From JAEUIT01 sp044220875 (lineage in GTDB: Bacteria > Planctomycetota > Phycisphaerae > Phycisphaerales > SM1A02): a stretch of 64,000 bases of DNA. Numbering within the stretch: position 1 is the stretch's first letter; each line of letters opens with the position of its first letter. This document shows positions 46,481 to 55,698 of this stretch, in pieces. The position numbers and the translations under genes were made by a program. The stretch is taken from contig JBGAQH010000006.1 of NCBI GenBank assembly GCA_044220875.1, positions 332,085-396,084 on the forward strand. Reading direction: 5' to 3'. The notes beneath the pieces were generated by a model. That model made no database searches and was not told the origin of the DNA. It saw nothing but the letters and a program-made list of their open reading frames with translations.

Positions 46481-46490
46481 TCCCCTCCGC

Positions 46491-47267
46491 ATGCACGCCG
46501 CCACCGAGGTCATCGCGAACAGCCGACTCATCGAGGTCCGTGACCTCGGCCGCATCAGCTACGCCGACGGGCTTGCGATCCAGCGCGGCACGCACGCCGA
46601 GGTGCTGGCCCGGCGTGACCGCGCCGAGGACGCGCCGATGCCGATCTACCTGCTCGAGCACGACCCGCCGGTGATCACGGTGAGCCGCCGCCCGGGCGTC
46701 GCCGATCACCTCGTCGCGACGCCGGAGTTGCTTGCCCAGCACGGCGTCACCGTTGCCGAGACCGATCGCGGCGGCGACATCACCTATCACGGACCGGGGC
46801 AGCTGGTCGCGTATCCGATTCTCGACCTCAACCGCCTTGGCTTTCGCGTGCATGGCTACATGCGCTGGCTGGAGCAGGTCGTGATCGACGCGATCGCGGG
46901 CTATGGCGTCGTCGGACATCGCGATGCTTGCGCGACGGGCGTGTGGGTCGGCGGGGAGGGCGGCGCGGCGGACGGTGGCGCGACCTGCGAGGCTGGCCAC
47001 GCGAGCGCCCGCGGCGGACGGAAGATCTGTGCGATGGGCGTGCGGATTTCGCGATGGGTGTCGATGCACGGGCTGGCCCTCAACGTCACGACCGACATGC
47101 GTCACTTCGGCCTCATCGTCCCCTGCGGACTGGTCGGGCGACCGGTGACGTCGCTGGCCCTCGAGTGTTCGTCGCCGCCGACGATGCGGGAGGTGAAGCG
47201 GCGCATCGCCCAGACGTTCCTCGACGCCGCCGAGGTCGCGGCGCGAACTCCCCCGGGAGGCGACTGA
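46491..47267 (+). CDS. lipB: Octanoyl-[ACP]:protein N-octanoyltransferase LipB
   Basis: Transfers octanoyl groups from ACP to lipoyl domains. 258 residues. Motifs: LLEHDPPVITVSRRPG, ETDRGGDITYHGPGQLVAYPIL, and the catalytic pair in GRKICAMGVRISRWVSMHGLALNV (Cys near 180, Lys two residues before). Between TGVWV and RKICAMGV lies an insertion of about 23 Gly/Ala-rich residues (GGEGGAADGGATCEAGHASA...) that is absent from typical LipB. The start is ATG 46491. Confidence 0.93.
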   Translation: MHAATEVIANSRLIEVRDLGRISYADGLAIQRGTHAEVLARRDRAEDAPMPIYLLEHDPPVITVSRRPGVADHLVATPELLAQHGVTVAETDRGGDITYHGPGQLVAYPILDLNRLGFRVHGYMRWLEQVVIDAIAGYGVVGHRDACATGVWVGGEGGAADGGATCEAGHASARGGRKICAMGVRISRWVSMHGLALNVTTDMRHFGLIVPCGLVGRPVTSLALECSSPPTMREVKRRIAQTFLDAAEVAARTPPGGD

Positions 47268-47329
47268 TCCCGAACGGTGGGGGCGGCAGGCTTCGGGGCG
47301 GGACGGCCTTCCGACGCGACGACCTGCCG

Positions 47330-47335
47330 TATCCT
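47330..47335 (+). promoter_or_regulatory. -10 element TATCCT, 6 nt before the Skp gene
   Basis: TATCCT, gtggcc, ATG 47342. Leaderless transcript predicted. Confidence 0.5.
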
Positions 47336-47341
47336 GTGGCC

Positions 47342-48097
47342 ATGCGCACCGCAGACCGCCTCATCGTCGTCACGTCGCTCGTCGTTGCCGTCGCCTCGCT
47401 CGCCCTCCACTTCGTGCCCTCGTCGAGCGCGTACGCGTTGCCGTCGCCCTCGCCGTTCGCGCCCAGCGGCAACGATCTGGGCCCGGCCGATGCCCTCGTG
47501 CTCAACGAGCAGAAGTCCTCCGGCAAGGAGGCGGCGCCGGTGCGGCTCCGCGTCGAGGAGCAGCGGCTCACCTGGGATGACCGCTCGACCTCGAAGGCGT
47601 GGTCGATCGGGGCGGTGCACGTCGACAAGGCGATGAAGGCCATCCTGAACGGCAGCGCGTACGCGGAGAAGCGCCACGAGCTCGAGGAGATGGCGAAGAA
47701 GCAGGACGCCGAGTTCAACGCACGCGTCGAGGAGCTCCGCAAGAAGTACGCCAACGTCGGGCCGCAGAGCCCCGAGGCGCCGAAGGCCCAGGCCGAGAGC
47801 CAGGCGCTCTTCCAGGAATATGACCAGTGGCGGCAGGGCTCGATGAAGATCCAGGAGAAGCTCTTCGCGGAGCAGATCGAGGCCGCCTATCGCGAGCTGA
47901 CCGCGGCCGTCGAGTCGGTCGCCGACAAGGAGAAGATCGACATCGTCATTCGGTTCGCCCCGACCGCGCTGCCCTTCGAGACCGACTCCCTTGCCGGCTC
48001 GCGCGAGCAGGTGATCTCGCGGACGTTCCTCAAGTATCCGGAGACGATCGACATCACCGCCGAGGTGCTCAAGGCCCTGAACGTGACCGCGGGCTGA
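47342..48097 (+). CDS. Skp/OmpH-family periplasmic chaperone
   Basis: 251 residues. Signal peptide or anchor (LIVVTSLVVAVASLALHFVPSSSAYA), a linker with IGAVHVDKAMKAILNGSAYAE, then a long charged coiled coil (KRHELEEMAKKQDAEFNARVEELRKK... QWRQGSMKIQEKLFAEQIEAAYRELTAAVESVADKEKIDIVI) and a conserved C-terminal strand region, as in Skp/OmpH. Carries unfolded outer-membrane proteins across the periplasm. ATG 47342. Confidence 0.82.
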   Translation: MRTADRLIVVTSLVVAVASLALHFVPSSSAYALPSPSPFAPSGNDLGPADALVLNEQKSSGKEAAPVRLRVEEQRLTWDDRSTSKAWSIGAVHVDKAMKAILNGSAYAEKRHELEEMAKKQDAEFNARVEELRKKYANVGPQSPEAPKAQAESQALFQEYDQWRQGSMKIQEKLFAEQIEAAYRELTAAVESVADKEKIDIVIRFAPTALPFETDSLAGSREQVISRTFLKYPETIDITAEVLKALNVTAG

Positions 48098-48231
48098 GCG
48101 ACCGACGCTACGGGAGGTGGGATCCGGGGCGGAGCCTCACGATGGTGAGGTGGTGATGGCGTGGGCTGAGAGACGAGCCTGAGCGAGTGCGAAACGTGAG
48201 TTCGCGGGCAGGCGCGTCGGTGCCGCCCTCG

Positions 48232-48253
48232 GCGATTCCATGCATGGAATCGC
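48232..48253. promoter_or_regulatory. 22-bp perfect palindrome, candidate operator
   Basis: The half-site gcgattccatg (48232-48242) is followed directly by its reverse complement (48243-48253) with no loop. It lies about 110 bp upstream of the DUF1573 gene, and a CACAAT hexamer (48256-48261) that could be a -10 begins 2 bp later. A loopless palindrome at a promoter suggests a dimeric repressor or activator site. Confidence 0.55.
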
Positions 48254-48362
48254 GTCACAATCCGTTCAGATCGCGACGACGCGGATCGGTCGGCTCCGTT
48301 GAACCATGGGGAGCTCGTCGTGAGCCGTTCCCGTCCGACCCGTCCACCCGTTGGAGACCTTC

Positions 48363-49319
48363 ATGTCGCTTGCTATCGCTGTTGTCGCCGCCCTCTTGGC
48401 TGCAGGCCCTCTGCCCGCAACCGCCAGCCTGCAGACCTCGGCGGCCGAACCGCCGCCGAGCCAGGCCGCTCCGGCCGTCAACTCGCTCCGATTCTCCCCA
48501 GAGACCCTCGACCTGGGCGAGATGATCTCTGGCACGCCCAAGTCCGGCTCCCTGACCGTCACGAACGTCACCAAGAGTCCGATCACCATCGCCAGCATCA
48601 AGGGTGCCTGCGGCTGCACGACCGTGTCCGCTCCGCCCACGGAGCCGATTCCCGCAGGCGGCTCCTTCACCGTGCAGATCACCGTCGACCCCGGTGCGAA
48701 GACCGGGATCGATCTGGCGAAGGCCGTGCATTTCCAGATCGCCGGCGTGGGTGTCCAGACCATGACGGTGAAGGGCCACGTGAAGACCGTCGTGCGCGTC
48801 TCGCCCGATGTCCTCGACGCGTCGCAGACGCCGGAGGGCGCCGATGCGATCGTCACGCTCGAGAGCGTCGATAAGGCGCCCTTCACGATCACCGGCGCTG
48901 AGCCGAGTTCCTTCGTCCAATTGCCTCATGGGTCGAGTGCCGAGCAGCGCATCTCGATCGACTGGAAGAAGTGGGTCGAGGCCGGCCGTCCGGCGAAGCT
49001 GACGCTCACCACCGACAAGCCCGACGCGCGAACGCTCGTGGTGCCGATCAAGGCCGCACCTGCGGTCGTTCTCTTCCGAATGCCCGCGTCCGTCGGTGAG
49101 GGAGACGCAAAGGCATCCGTCGAAGCCGCACAGGATTCGGTGATCTTCGCGATCGACGAGAAGCTCTCACACGAGGGTCGCTCGACCGAATTCAGGCTCA
49201 AGATCCACCGCGAGACGGGAATGCTCTTCGTCCACGGCACCGATCGGGACGTCGCAACGGTCCGCGCTGCCGTGAAGGCGTTGCCATCGAGCGCGGGCGT
49301 GCGCGAGTCGACGAACTGA
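48363..49319 (+). CDS. DUF1573-type secreted protein
   Basis: 318 residues. Signal peptide (LAIAVVAALLAAGPLPATA), then an Ig-like domain with the DUF1573 core: LDLGEMISGTPKSGSLTVTNVTKSPITIASIKGACGCTTVSAP and PAGGSFTVQITVDPGAKTG. The function of the family is unknown; it is common in Planctomycetota and Bacteroidetes envelopes. GGAG (48352-48355) lies 7 nt before ATG 48363. It may be controlled by the palindrome 110 bp upstream. Confidence 0.85.
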   Translation: MSLAIAVVAALLAAGPLPATASLQTSAAEPPPSQAAPAVNSLRFSPETLDLGEMISGTPKSGSLTVTNVTKSPITIASIKGACGCTTVSAPPTEPIPAGGSFTVQITVDPGAKTGIDLAKAVHFQIAGVGVQTMTVKGHVKTVVRVSPDVLDASQTPEGADAIVTLESVDKAPFTITGAEPSSFVQLPHGSSAEQRISIDWKKWVEAGRPAKLTLTTDKPDARTLVVPIKAAPAVVLFRMPASVGEGDAKASVEAAQDSVIFAIDEKLSHEGRSTEFRLKIHRETGMLFVHGTDRDVATVRAAVKALPSSAGVRESTN

Positions 49320-49387
49320 GCGCTGTCCGCGGATTGCCGAACAGAGTCGCACTCCGTTCGTAGGGCCGCGGTTCATCGAACGTCTGC

Positions 49388-50038
49388 ATGACAAACCCCG
49401 CAGCACAACTCGTAGGCACGGCTCCCGCCGACAGCCACGCCGCACCGACCACCGCAGCGTCTCTCTGCACGCCAGAGAACGCCAACGAGTCGGTGCGCGC
49501 GTTGACCCATGCGATGGTCAGTGGCGAGCGAGATGCCTACGTCCGGCTGTTCGAGCTGCGGTGTGCGTTTGTCGAGCGTGAGGCGTCACGCCAATTCCGC
49601 CGGCGGCTGGCGCGCTACCGGGATCTCGCAGAGGACGCGGTGCAGGAGACGTGGCTGCGAGTCGCTCGCGCTCCGCGGCGGTGCGAGTCCGAATCCAAAC
49701 TCGACGCCTGGCTGCAGCGGATTGTGGCGACCTCGGTGGTCGACCTGCTGCGAAGCGAGCTCTCGCGGCAGATCCGCGAGGAGACGGTGGCCCGCACCCG
49801 TGAGGAGGCGCAGGAGTTCGTCTTCGACGTCGAACTGCTCGAATCCACCCGACACGAGTTGCGCCAGCTCAGCGTCCTTTCCGGCGAGGAGCGATCGATC
49901 CTCGAGCTACGGGCCCGAACCAGCGCGACACTCGCGCAATTGGGCCGCATGGTCGGTCTCGGGAAGGCGGGTGTCGACAGCCGTCTGCGCCGCGCAGCCG
50001 CTCAAGCTCGTCAAGCGATGGAAGGAGTGACATCGTGA
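49388..50038 (+). CDS. ECF-type RNA polymerase sigma factor
   Basis: 216 residues with region 2 (RYRDLAEDAVQETWLRVARAPRRCESESKLDAWLQRIVATSVVDLLR) and region 4 (LSGEERSILELRARTSATLAQLGRMVGLGKAGVDSRLRRA). The N-terminal 35 residues are Ala/Thr-rich. A small membrane protein starts within its stop codon (GTGATG), the usual place of an anti-sigma factor. Confidence 0.87.
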   Translation: MTNPAAQLVGTAPADSHAAPTTAASLCTPENANESVRALTHAMVSGERDAYVRLFELRCAFVEREASRQFRRRLARYRDLAEDAVQETWLRVARAPRRCESESKLDAWLQRIVATSVVDLLRSELSRQIREETVARTREEAQEFVFDVELLESTRHELRQLSVLSGEERSILELRARTSATLAQLGRMVGLGKAGVDSRLRRAAAQARQAMEGVTS

Positions 50039-50391
50039 TGGACCTGCCCACCAGCCAGCAAGCCGTTCTTGAACGCGGACTTGCGGAGTTTGATCGAACG
50101 GTTCGCCGCCGTCATACGCGCCGCCGAGTCATCCGCATCGCCTTGTCGAGTATGGCAGTGGTGACAATCGCTCTCATCGCGATGCGATTCGCCGCACCGC
50201 CGCGCGGCCCTCGTGGCCCAATGCTGATCGTGGGAAGGTCGCTCCCCTCGTACGTGGAGGTCATCCGCGATGACGACCACCTCACCGCGGAACTCGAACT
50301 TGCCAGCGCGTGCGAGCGGATCGGCCGATCCGCCGGCCGGATCTACGTCGTTGAGTGCGCACACACCCGCGGGATCGGAGACGGACGGTAG
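50038..50391 (+). CDS. Small membrane protein, possible anti-sigma partner
   Basis: 117 residues: cytoplasmic N-terminus (QQAVLERGLAEFDRTVRRRHTRRR), one membrane helix (IRIALSSMAVVTIALIAMRFAA) and an outer domain of about 60 residues (LPSYVEVIRDDDHLTAELELASACERIG). The start overlaps the sigma-factor stop by 1 nt (or 4 nt from GTG 50035). Topology and coupling suggest an anti-sigma or co-regulator, but no ZAS/HxxxCxxC motif is present, so this is inference. Confidence 0.6.
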   Translation: MDLPTSQQAVLERGLAEFDRTVRRRHTRRRVIRIALSSMAVVTIALIAMRFAAPPRGPRGPMLIVGRSLPSYVEVIRDDDHLTAELELASACERIGRSAGRIYVVECAHTRGIGDGR

Positions 50392-50590
50392 CCGCGGGTG
50401 GAGAAACGACCGACGACTGCCGGGCGAGGCGACGTCAGCCGCGATGGCTGGGTGGCCGGCGGGAATCTCGCTGAGGTACCGGGCGCTTGGACCCCATGAC
50501 CTCATGCCGTGACGACGACGTGAAGCCGTGACCCCCGTGACGCACCGACACCATCTCTTGGCGTGGGCGGGGACGGACAACCGTCGGAGG

Positions 50591-50615
50591 CCGAAGCGAC
50601 GAATTCTCGCTTCGG
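50591..50615. terminator. Stem-loop between convergent genes, likely lepA terminator
   Basis: CCGAAGCGA (50591-50599) pairs with TCGCTTCGG (50607-50615), loop cgaattc. It is 10 bp from the lepA stop, in the gap between lepA and the small membrane-protein gene. No T-run. Confidence 0.6.
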
Positions 50616-50625
50616 GGACCCGGTC

Positions 50626-52440
<1,815 letters not shown>

Positions 52441-53268
52441 TCGGTCGATCTCGTGGCCTTCGCCACGCGCTGCTGGGGGAATGACCCGGGGATGAGAGCC
52501 CCGCAGTGAGTTCCGCATCATACTGGCCCCGGCGGTGCACTTGCGCACGGCCTCTCCCTGGCCTGCCCCGATCGGTTCTCCTAACCGGTCCAAGCCGGGG
52601 AACCCGGGGTGATCCGCGGCTTTGCAGGGTGTTTCGGGACCGGCCGGTCAAGTGGGCCGGTCGAGTGGTCCGGTCGAGTGGGCCAGTCGAGTGGGCCAGT
52701 CGAGTGGGCCAGTCGAGTGGGCCAGTCGAGTGGGCCAGTCGATTGGGCGACTCGGTCGGGCCACGCGGTGGGGCAGTCGATCAGGCGAGTCAATCGGGCC
52801 GCTCGATCCCGGCCGGCCCTCGCCGGCCACGTGGGCTCGCGATACGCCCCCGGTCGCCTTGTCGTGTCCTCACCCGCAGCCAGAGGTTGCGCTCCGTGAT
52901 GGGGCTCGAGCGACGCGCTACGGGCGCTTCTGCTCCCTTTCAGACTGATCGTCCATCGGCTTCCTGTGGGCGATCCTCATCCGTTCCCCACGGCGGTCCT
53001 GTGGGGCAGGCGCTCGCTCGGGCCGCCGCCAGCGCTCCGTCACACGATGGTTGCCCCTCCGCTTCGGCGCCCGCCCCACGGCCTGCGCCCCAGCGGTCCC
53101 TCGCCGACTCGCCGCCGTGGCCGCGATGCGTCGAGGCCGCATTCCCTCCGCATCGACACCGCCCGCTCCGACGAAGGACCGCCCGCGCTCCGCGCTCGGA
53201 ACCGATTTCCTCGTGACGCACTGCGCCCCGCGTCGCGCGAACTCCGAGATGACTCCGCTTCGGCCGAC
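52441..53268. other. Gene-poor region upstream of lepA with a minisatellite
   Basis: No open frame here has a convincing start, ribosome site or family feature. It contains the lepA leader, a 13-bp minisatellite (52646-52800), and a small stem CCCCAC/GTGGGG near 52985-53005. I cannot identify a structured RNA. Confidence 0.5.
52646..52800. repeat. 13-bp minisatellite, about 12 units
   Basis: Core unit AGTCGAGTGGGCC, perfect four times in a row at 52685-52736. Units to the left differ at one or two positions; units to the right (52737-52800) are increasingly degenerate and include one 12-bp unit. This shows a young core with older edges. The unit length is not a multiple of three and the region is non-coding. 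Confidence 0.93.
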
Positions 53269-53712
53269 CTACGAACTCTCATTGCCGCACTCCGGACAGC
53301 GCGTCGGTCCCGGGCCATCACCGGTCCGGCCCAACAGGTGTCCGCAGCGCACGCACACCGGTGTCCCGCCTTCGCGAATCGCCCGTCGAACGAAGGGCGC
53401 ATAGCTCACGATCAGCGCATGCGAGAACGCCACATGCTGAAGCAGCAGGAAGCCGAGAAACGTCGCCGCCGCCGTCACCAGTCCCGTCGTACTTCGCGTC
53501 AGGAACGGGTTGTTGTCGTCGAGGAATCCAAGCAGCCACCACGTTCCCACGAGGACGAACACCGGCCAGAGGCTCGCCGCCACAAACCCGACGATCGCCC
53601 GCGGCGATCGCAGCATCAGCATGTTCGCTCGCCAGTGCATCGCCGTCGCCGCTCGAAACGAGGGGCGATAGGCCGCATCGTGAAACCGGGGCCACCATTG
53701 AAACGCATCCAT
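53269..53712 (-). CDS. Membrane protein with C-terminal zinc ribbon
   Basis: 147 residues: two hydrophobic helices (AIVGFVAASLWPVFVLVGTWWLLGF and TTGLVTAAATFLGFLLLQHVAF) and a C-terminal CVRCGHLLGRTGDGPGPTRCPECG, a four-cysteine zinc ribbon of a style frequent in Planctomycetota membrane proteins. ATG 53712 chosen; upstream in-frame sequence is Arg-rich and overlaps the next gene. Function unknown. Confidence 0.7.
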   Translation of the reverse strand: MDAFQWWPRFHDAAYRPSFRAATAMHWRANMLMLRSPRAIVGFVAASLWPVFVLVGTWWLLGFLDDNNPFLTRSTTGLVTAAATFLGFLLLQHVAFSHALIVSYAPFVRRAIREGGTPVCVRCGHLLGRTGDGPGPTRCPECGNESS

Positions 53713-53791
53713 GCGATGCACGATCCTCGGCGTCCGTCGATGGCGTTCGCTCGTTCCGCGCGGCCGTCTGCTTCGGGCCGCAACTCGTCGA

Positions 53792-54625
53792 TCAACCGGT
53801 CGGACGCTGCGTCTCGCGCTTTTCCGCCGTGCCCTCGCCCCGACCCGGTCCAACCGTCGGCCGCTGCACGATGCGATCCAGCGGTCCCTCGACCGACAGC
53901 AGCCGCAGGAACGTCAGCGGCTCTCGGTCCGCATCCTTGCCCTCGCCGTGGTCACCCTTCGCGTCGGTCGCGCCCCGTTGCGGGGCTTCCGCTCGCGCCT
54001 CCGGCTCGAGCAGCATCGCTGTCACCGACGGCGAATCAGGCAGCAGCTCGACCTTGCCGTCGCGCAATCGCCACTCGCCCTTGTGACTCGAAATCACCAC
54101 CGGCTGTCCCTCGCCCGCGCTCTTCGGCGCCACATAGTGGTAGCGCATCGTCGGCTGCAGGTCGAGACTCCCGCCCTGACCCGACCAGAGCCCGATGAAG
54201 AGATCCTCCGGCGCCATCGGGGCACCGTCGATGAAGTTCATCGGCCTGAACTTCCGCACCGTGATGGCGACGCTGTCGTCGATGATCGACAGCGGCACGC
54301 GGGTCTGCTCTTCCTTCCGCATCGTGTAGGGCTCGAGCCAGAACGCGGCGTGGTTCTGCCGATGCCAGCGGCCCACTTCCATCGGCTTGCGGTACTGGTT
54401 CTGCGATTCGTAGAGCCGATAGGCTCCATCCGGCGCGACCTCGAGCATCTGCGTGCCGTTGCTCCACCAGCCGACGATCGGGAAGGGCTTCTCCGGATCA
54501 AGGCTCACCGTCGGGACCACCCGCTGCGCCGGCGGCGCACTCCGCGGCGACTCCGTTTGGGCGGGTGCGGTCTGCATGCTGACCTGCGACGCGAGTGTGA
54601 CGAGGACGAGCGCAACGGTGTTCAT
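53792..54625 (-). CDS. Secreted protein of unknown function
   Basis: 277 residues with a signal peptide (MNTVALVLVTLASQVSMQTA). The central domain is beta-rich: FPIVGWWSNGTQMLEVAPDGAYRLYESQNQYRKPMEVGRW and MRYHYVAPKSAGEGQPVVISSHKGEWRLRDGK, a lipocalin-like pattern of a WxW start and alternating strands. The C-terminal 70 residues are charged and low-complexity. GGAG lies about 8 nt before ATG 54625. It diverges from the riboswitch-controlled gene. Confidence 0.65.
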   Translation of the reverse strand: MNTVALVLVTLASQVSMQTAPAQTESPRSAPPAQRVVPTVSLDPEKPFPIVGWWSNGTQMLEVAPDGAYRLYESQNQYRKPMEVGRWHRQNHAAFWLEPYTMRKEEQTRVPLSIIDDSVAITVRKFRPMNFIDGAPMAPEDLFIGLWSGQGGSLDLQPTMRYHYVAPKSAGEGQPVVISSHKGEWRLRDGKVELLPDSPSVTAMLLEPEARAEAPQRGATDAKGDHGEGKDADREPLTFLRLLSVEGPLDRIVQRPTVGPGRGEGTAEKRETQRPTG

Positions 54626-54810
54626 GCGTGGACTCCAGCACGCCAGCCAGGTGAGCGGCCCGAGCGGCCTCGGGGACGGCCGCCATCGTAGGGTGCGAGG
54701 GCGGCGAGGGAAGATGGGGAAGGCGAACGCGACCAACTTCCGCTCGATCGAGTCGGGTCGCCGCGACGCAGCCGCGCGGCACCCGCAAGACTCCGCTCGA
54801 TCCGCTACGC

Positions 54811-54930
54811 TCCGCACGCCTGTCCGATGGCAGGCCCTCTTCCTGAACGAGGAAGGCGGTGCAAATCCGCCACGAACGCGTCACCGTGATCCCGCGAGCT
54901 CCAGCTCCGCCGGTCAGTCGGGTCGACGTT
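54811..54930 (+). promoter_or_regulatory. Cobalamin-riboswitch-like leader
   Basis: The stretch GGAAGGCGGTGCAAATCCGC (54851-54870) continues into cacgaacgcgtcaccgtga. It closely follows the cobalamin riboswitch core GGAA-x-CGGTGxAAxTCCG-x-CxGxCCCGCxACxGTGA. Downstream CGAGC (54894-54899 region) and CGGTCAG (54911-54917) correspond to the P1-closing GxxGTCAG element. CCTG/CAGG (54819-54834 region) and CTTCCT/AGGAAG (54838-54854) stems flank it. A 7-bp hairpin (54997-55013) further on could be the expression platform. Boundaries are approximate; it has fewer peripheral helices than the longest B12 riboswitches. Confidence 0.72.
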
Positions 54931-54996
54931 CGGGAACGAGGTTCGTCGGCTTCCCCGCGTGCTGGCTCCGGTCGGCGGGAGGTTCGCGCGAAGCTC

Positions 54997-55013
54997 CGGG
55001 AGAGCCTCCCGGT
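54997..55013 (+). terminator. Short hairpin between riboswitch core and gene
   Basis: CCGGGAG (54997-55003) pairs with CTCCCGG (55007-55013), loop agc. It may be the on/off hairpin of the leader. No T-run follows, so translational rather than transcriptional control is possible. Confidence 0.4.
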
Positions 55014-55153
55014 CGAGCGACTCCGGCGCCTGCGCGGCCGAACGCTCGTGCGGCATCGTGCGTCACGTTCCCACCGCCCGCGGACCGCTTCCGGCGCGGG
55101 GCGTCTCTCGGGAATGGTCGGCGCGGATCCGACCGCATGACGGAGCCTCTTCC

Positions 55154-55690
55154 ATGTCCAGCATCGCCTCATCGCTCGGCGCCACCGCCGCGGCACTTCT
55201 TCTCGCCGGCGCCGCCCAGGCCGGGCTCGTCGCCAGCTACGAGCTCGGCGCCGGTGCCTCGACCTCCTCCCTGCAGTTCGATTTCGAGAACGGCAACAGC
55301 TATCTCTACACCATCCACTGGGATGGCCCGACGACGGGCCGCGACCTCTTTGACATCGTCGGCGCCGCCCAGCCCGACCTCTTCGCCGCCGACATCGTGA
55401 CCTTCCCCTTCGGCGACGCGCTCTACGGGCTCGCGATCGGCGCCGACGCCAACGCCGGCTTCGGCACGCCGCCGGCCTACCTCGACTATTGGCACTACTG
55501 GCTCCGCGACGGCTCCGCCGATGCCTGGCGTTCCGCGATGGTCGGATTCGCCGATCGCCTCGTTGCCGACGGCTCCTGGGACGGCTGGGTCTTCGGCGGC
55601 GACGGCGCCCCGGCCGGCGTTCCGGCGCCTTCCTCGCTTGCGGCAATTGCGGTCGCCGCGTCGGGCCGGCGGCGCCGCCGCACGGCCTAA
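55154..55690 (+). CDS. Small secreted protein with PEP-CTERM-like tail, under B12-riboswitch-like leader
   Basis: 178 residues: signal peptide (ATAAALLLAGAAQA), mature domain with FDFENGNSYLYTIHWDGPTTGRDLFDIV, YLDYWHYWLRDGSADAWRSAMVGFADRLVADGSWDGWVFGGD, and a C-terminus VPAPSSLAAIAVAASGRRRRR. That tail has the Pro-x-Pro-Ser motif, short hydrophobic stretch and arginine cluster of PEP-CTERM sorting signals (A in place of E). GGAG (55142-55145) lies 8 nt before ATG 55154. The Trp/Asp-rich core has no motif I recognise. Expression should respond to cobalamin if the leader is a riboswitch; a role in binding or acquiring B12, or in replacing a B12-dependent process, is inference. Stop TAA in CTAACG context. 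Confidence 0.75.
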   Translation: MSSIASSLGATAAALLLAGAAQAGLVASYELGAGASTSSLQFDFENGNSYLYTIHWDGPTTGRDLFDIVGAAQPDLFAADIVTFPFGDALYGLAIGADANAGFGTPPAYLDYWHYWLRDGSADAWRSAMVGFADRLVADGSWDGWVFGGDGAPAGVPAPSSLAAIAVAASGRRRRRTA

Positions 55691-55698
55691 CGCGTCGC

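Noticed and set aside
52985..53005. Stem CCCCAC/GTGGGG as a structured RNA such as RNase P or SRP RNA
   Set aside because: None of the conserved sequence blocks of those RNAs is present around it.
52966..54198. 410-codon plus-strand open frame
   Set aside because: Arg/Pro/Ser-rich translation without motifs; it overlaps two minus-strand genes with clear signal peptide or membrane features.
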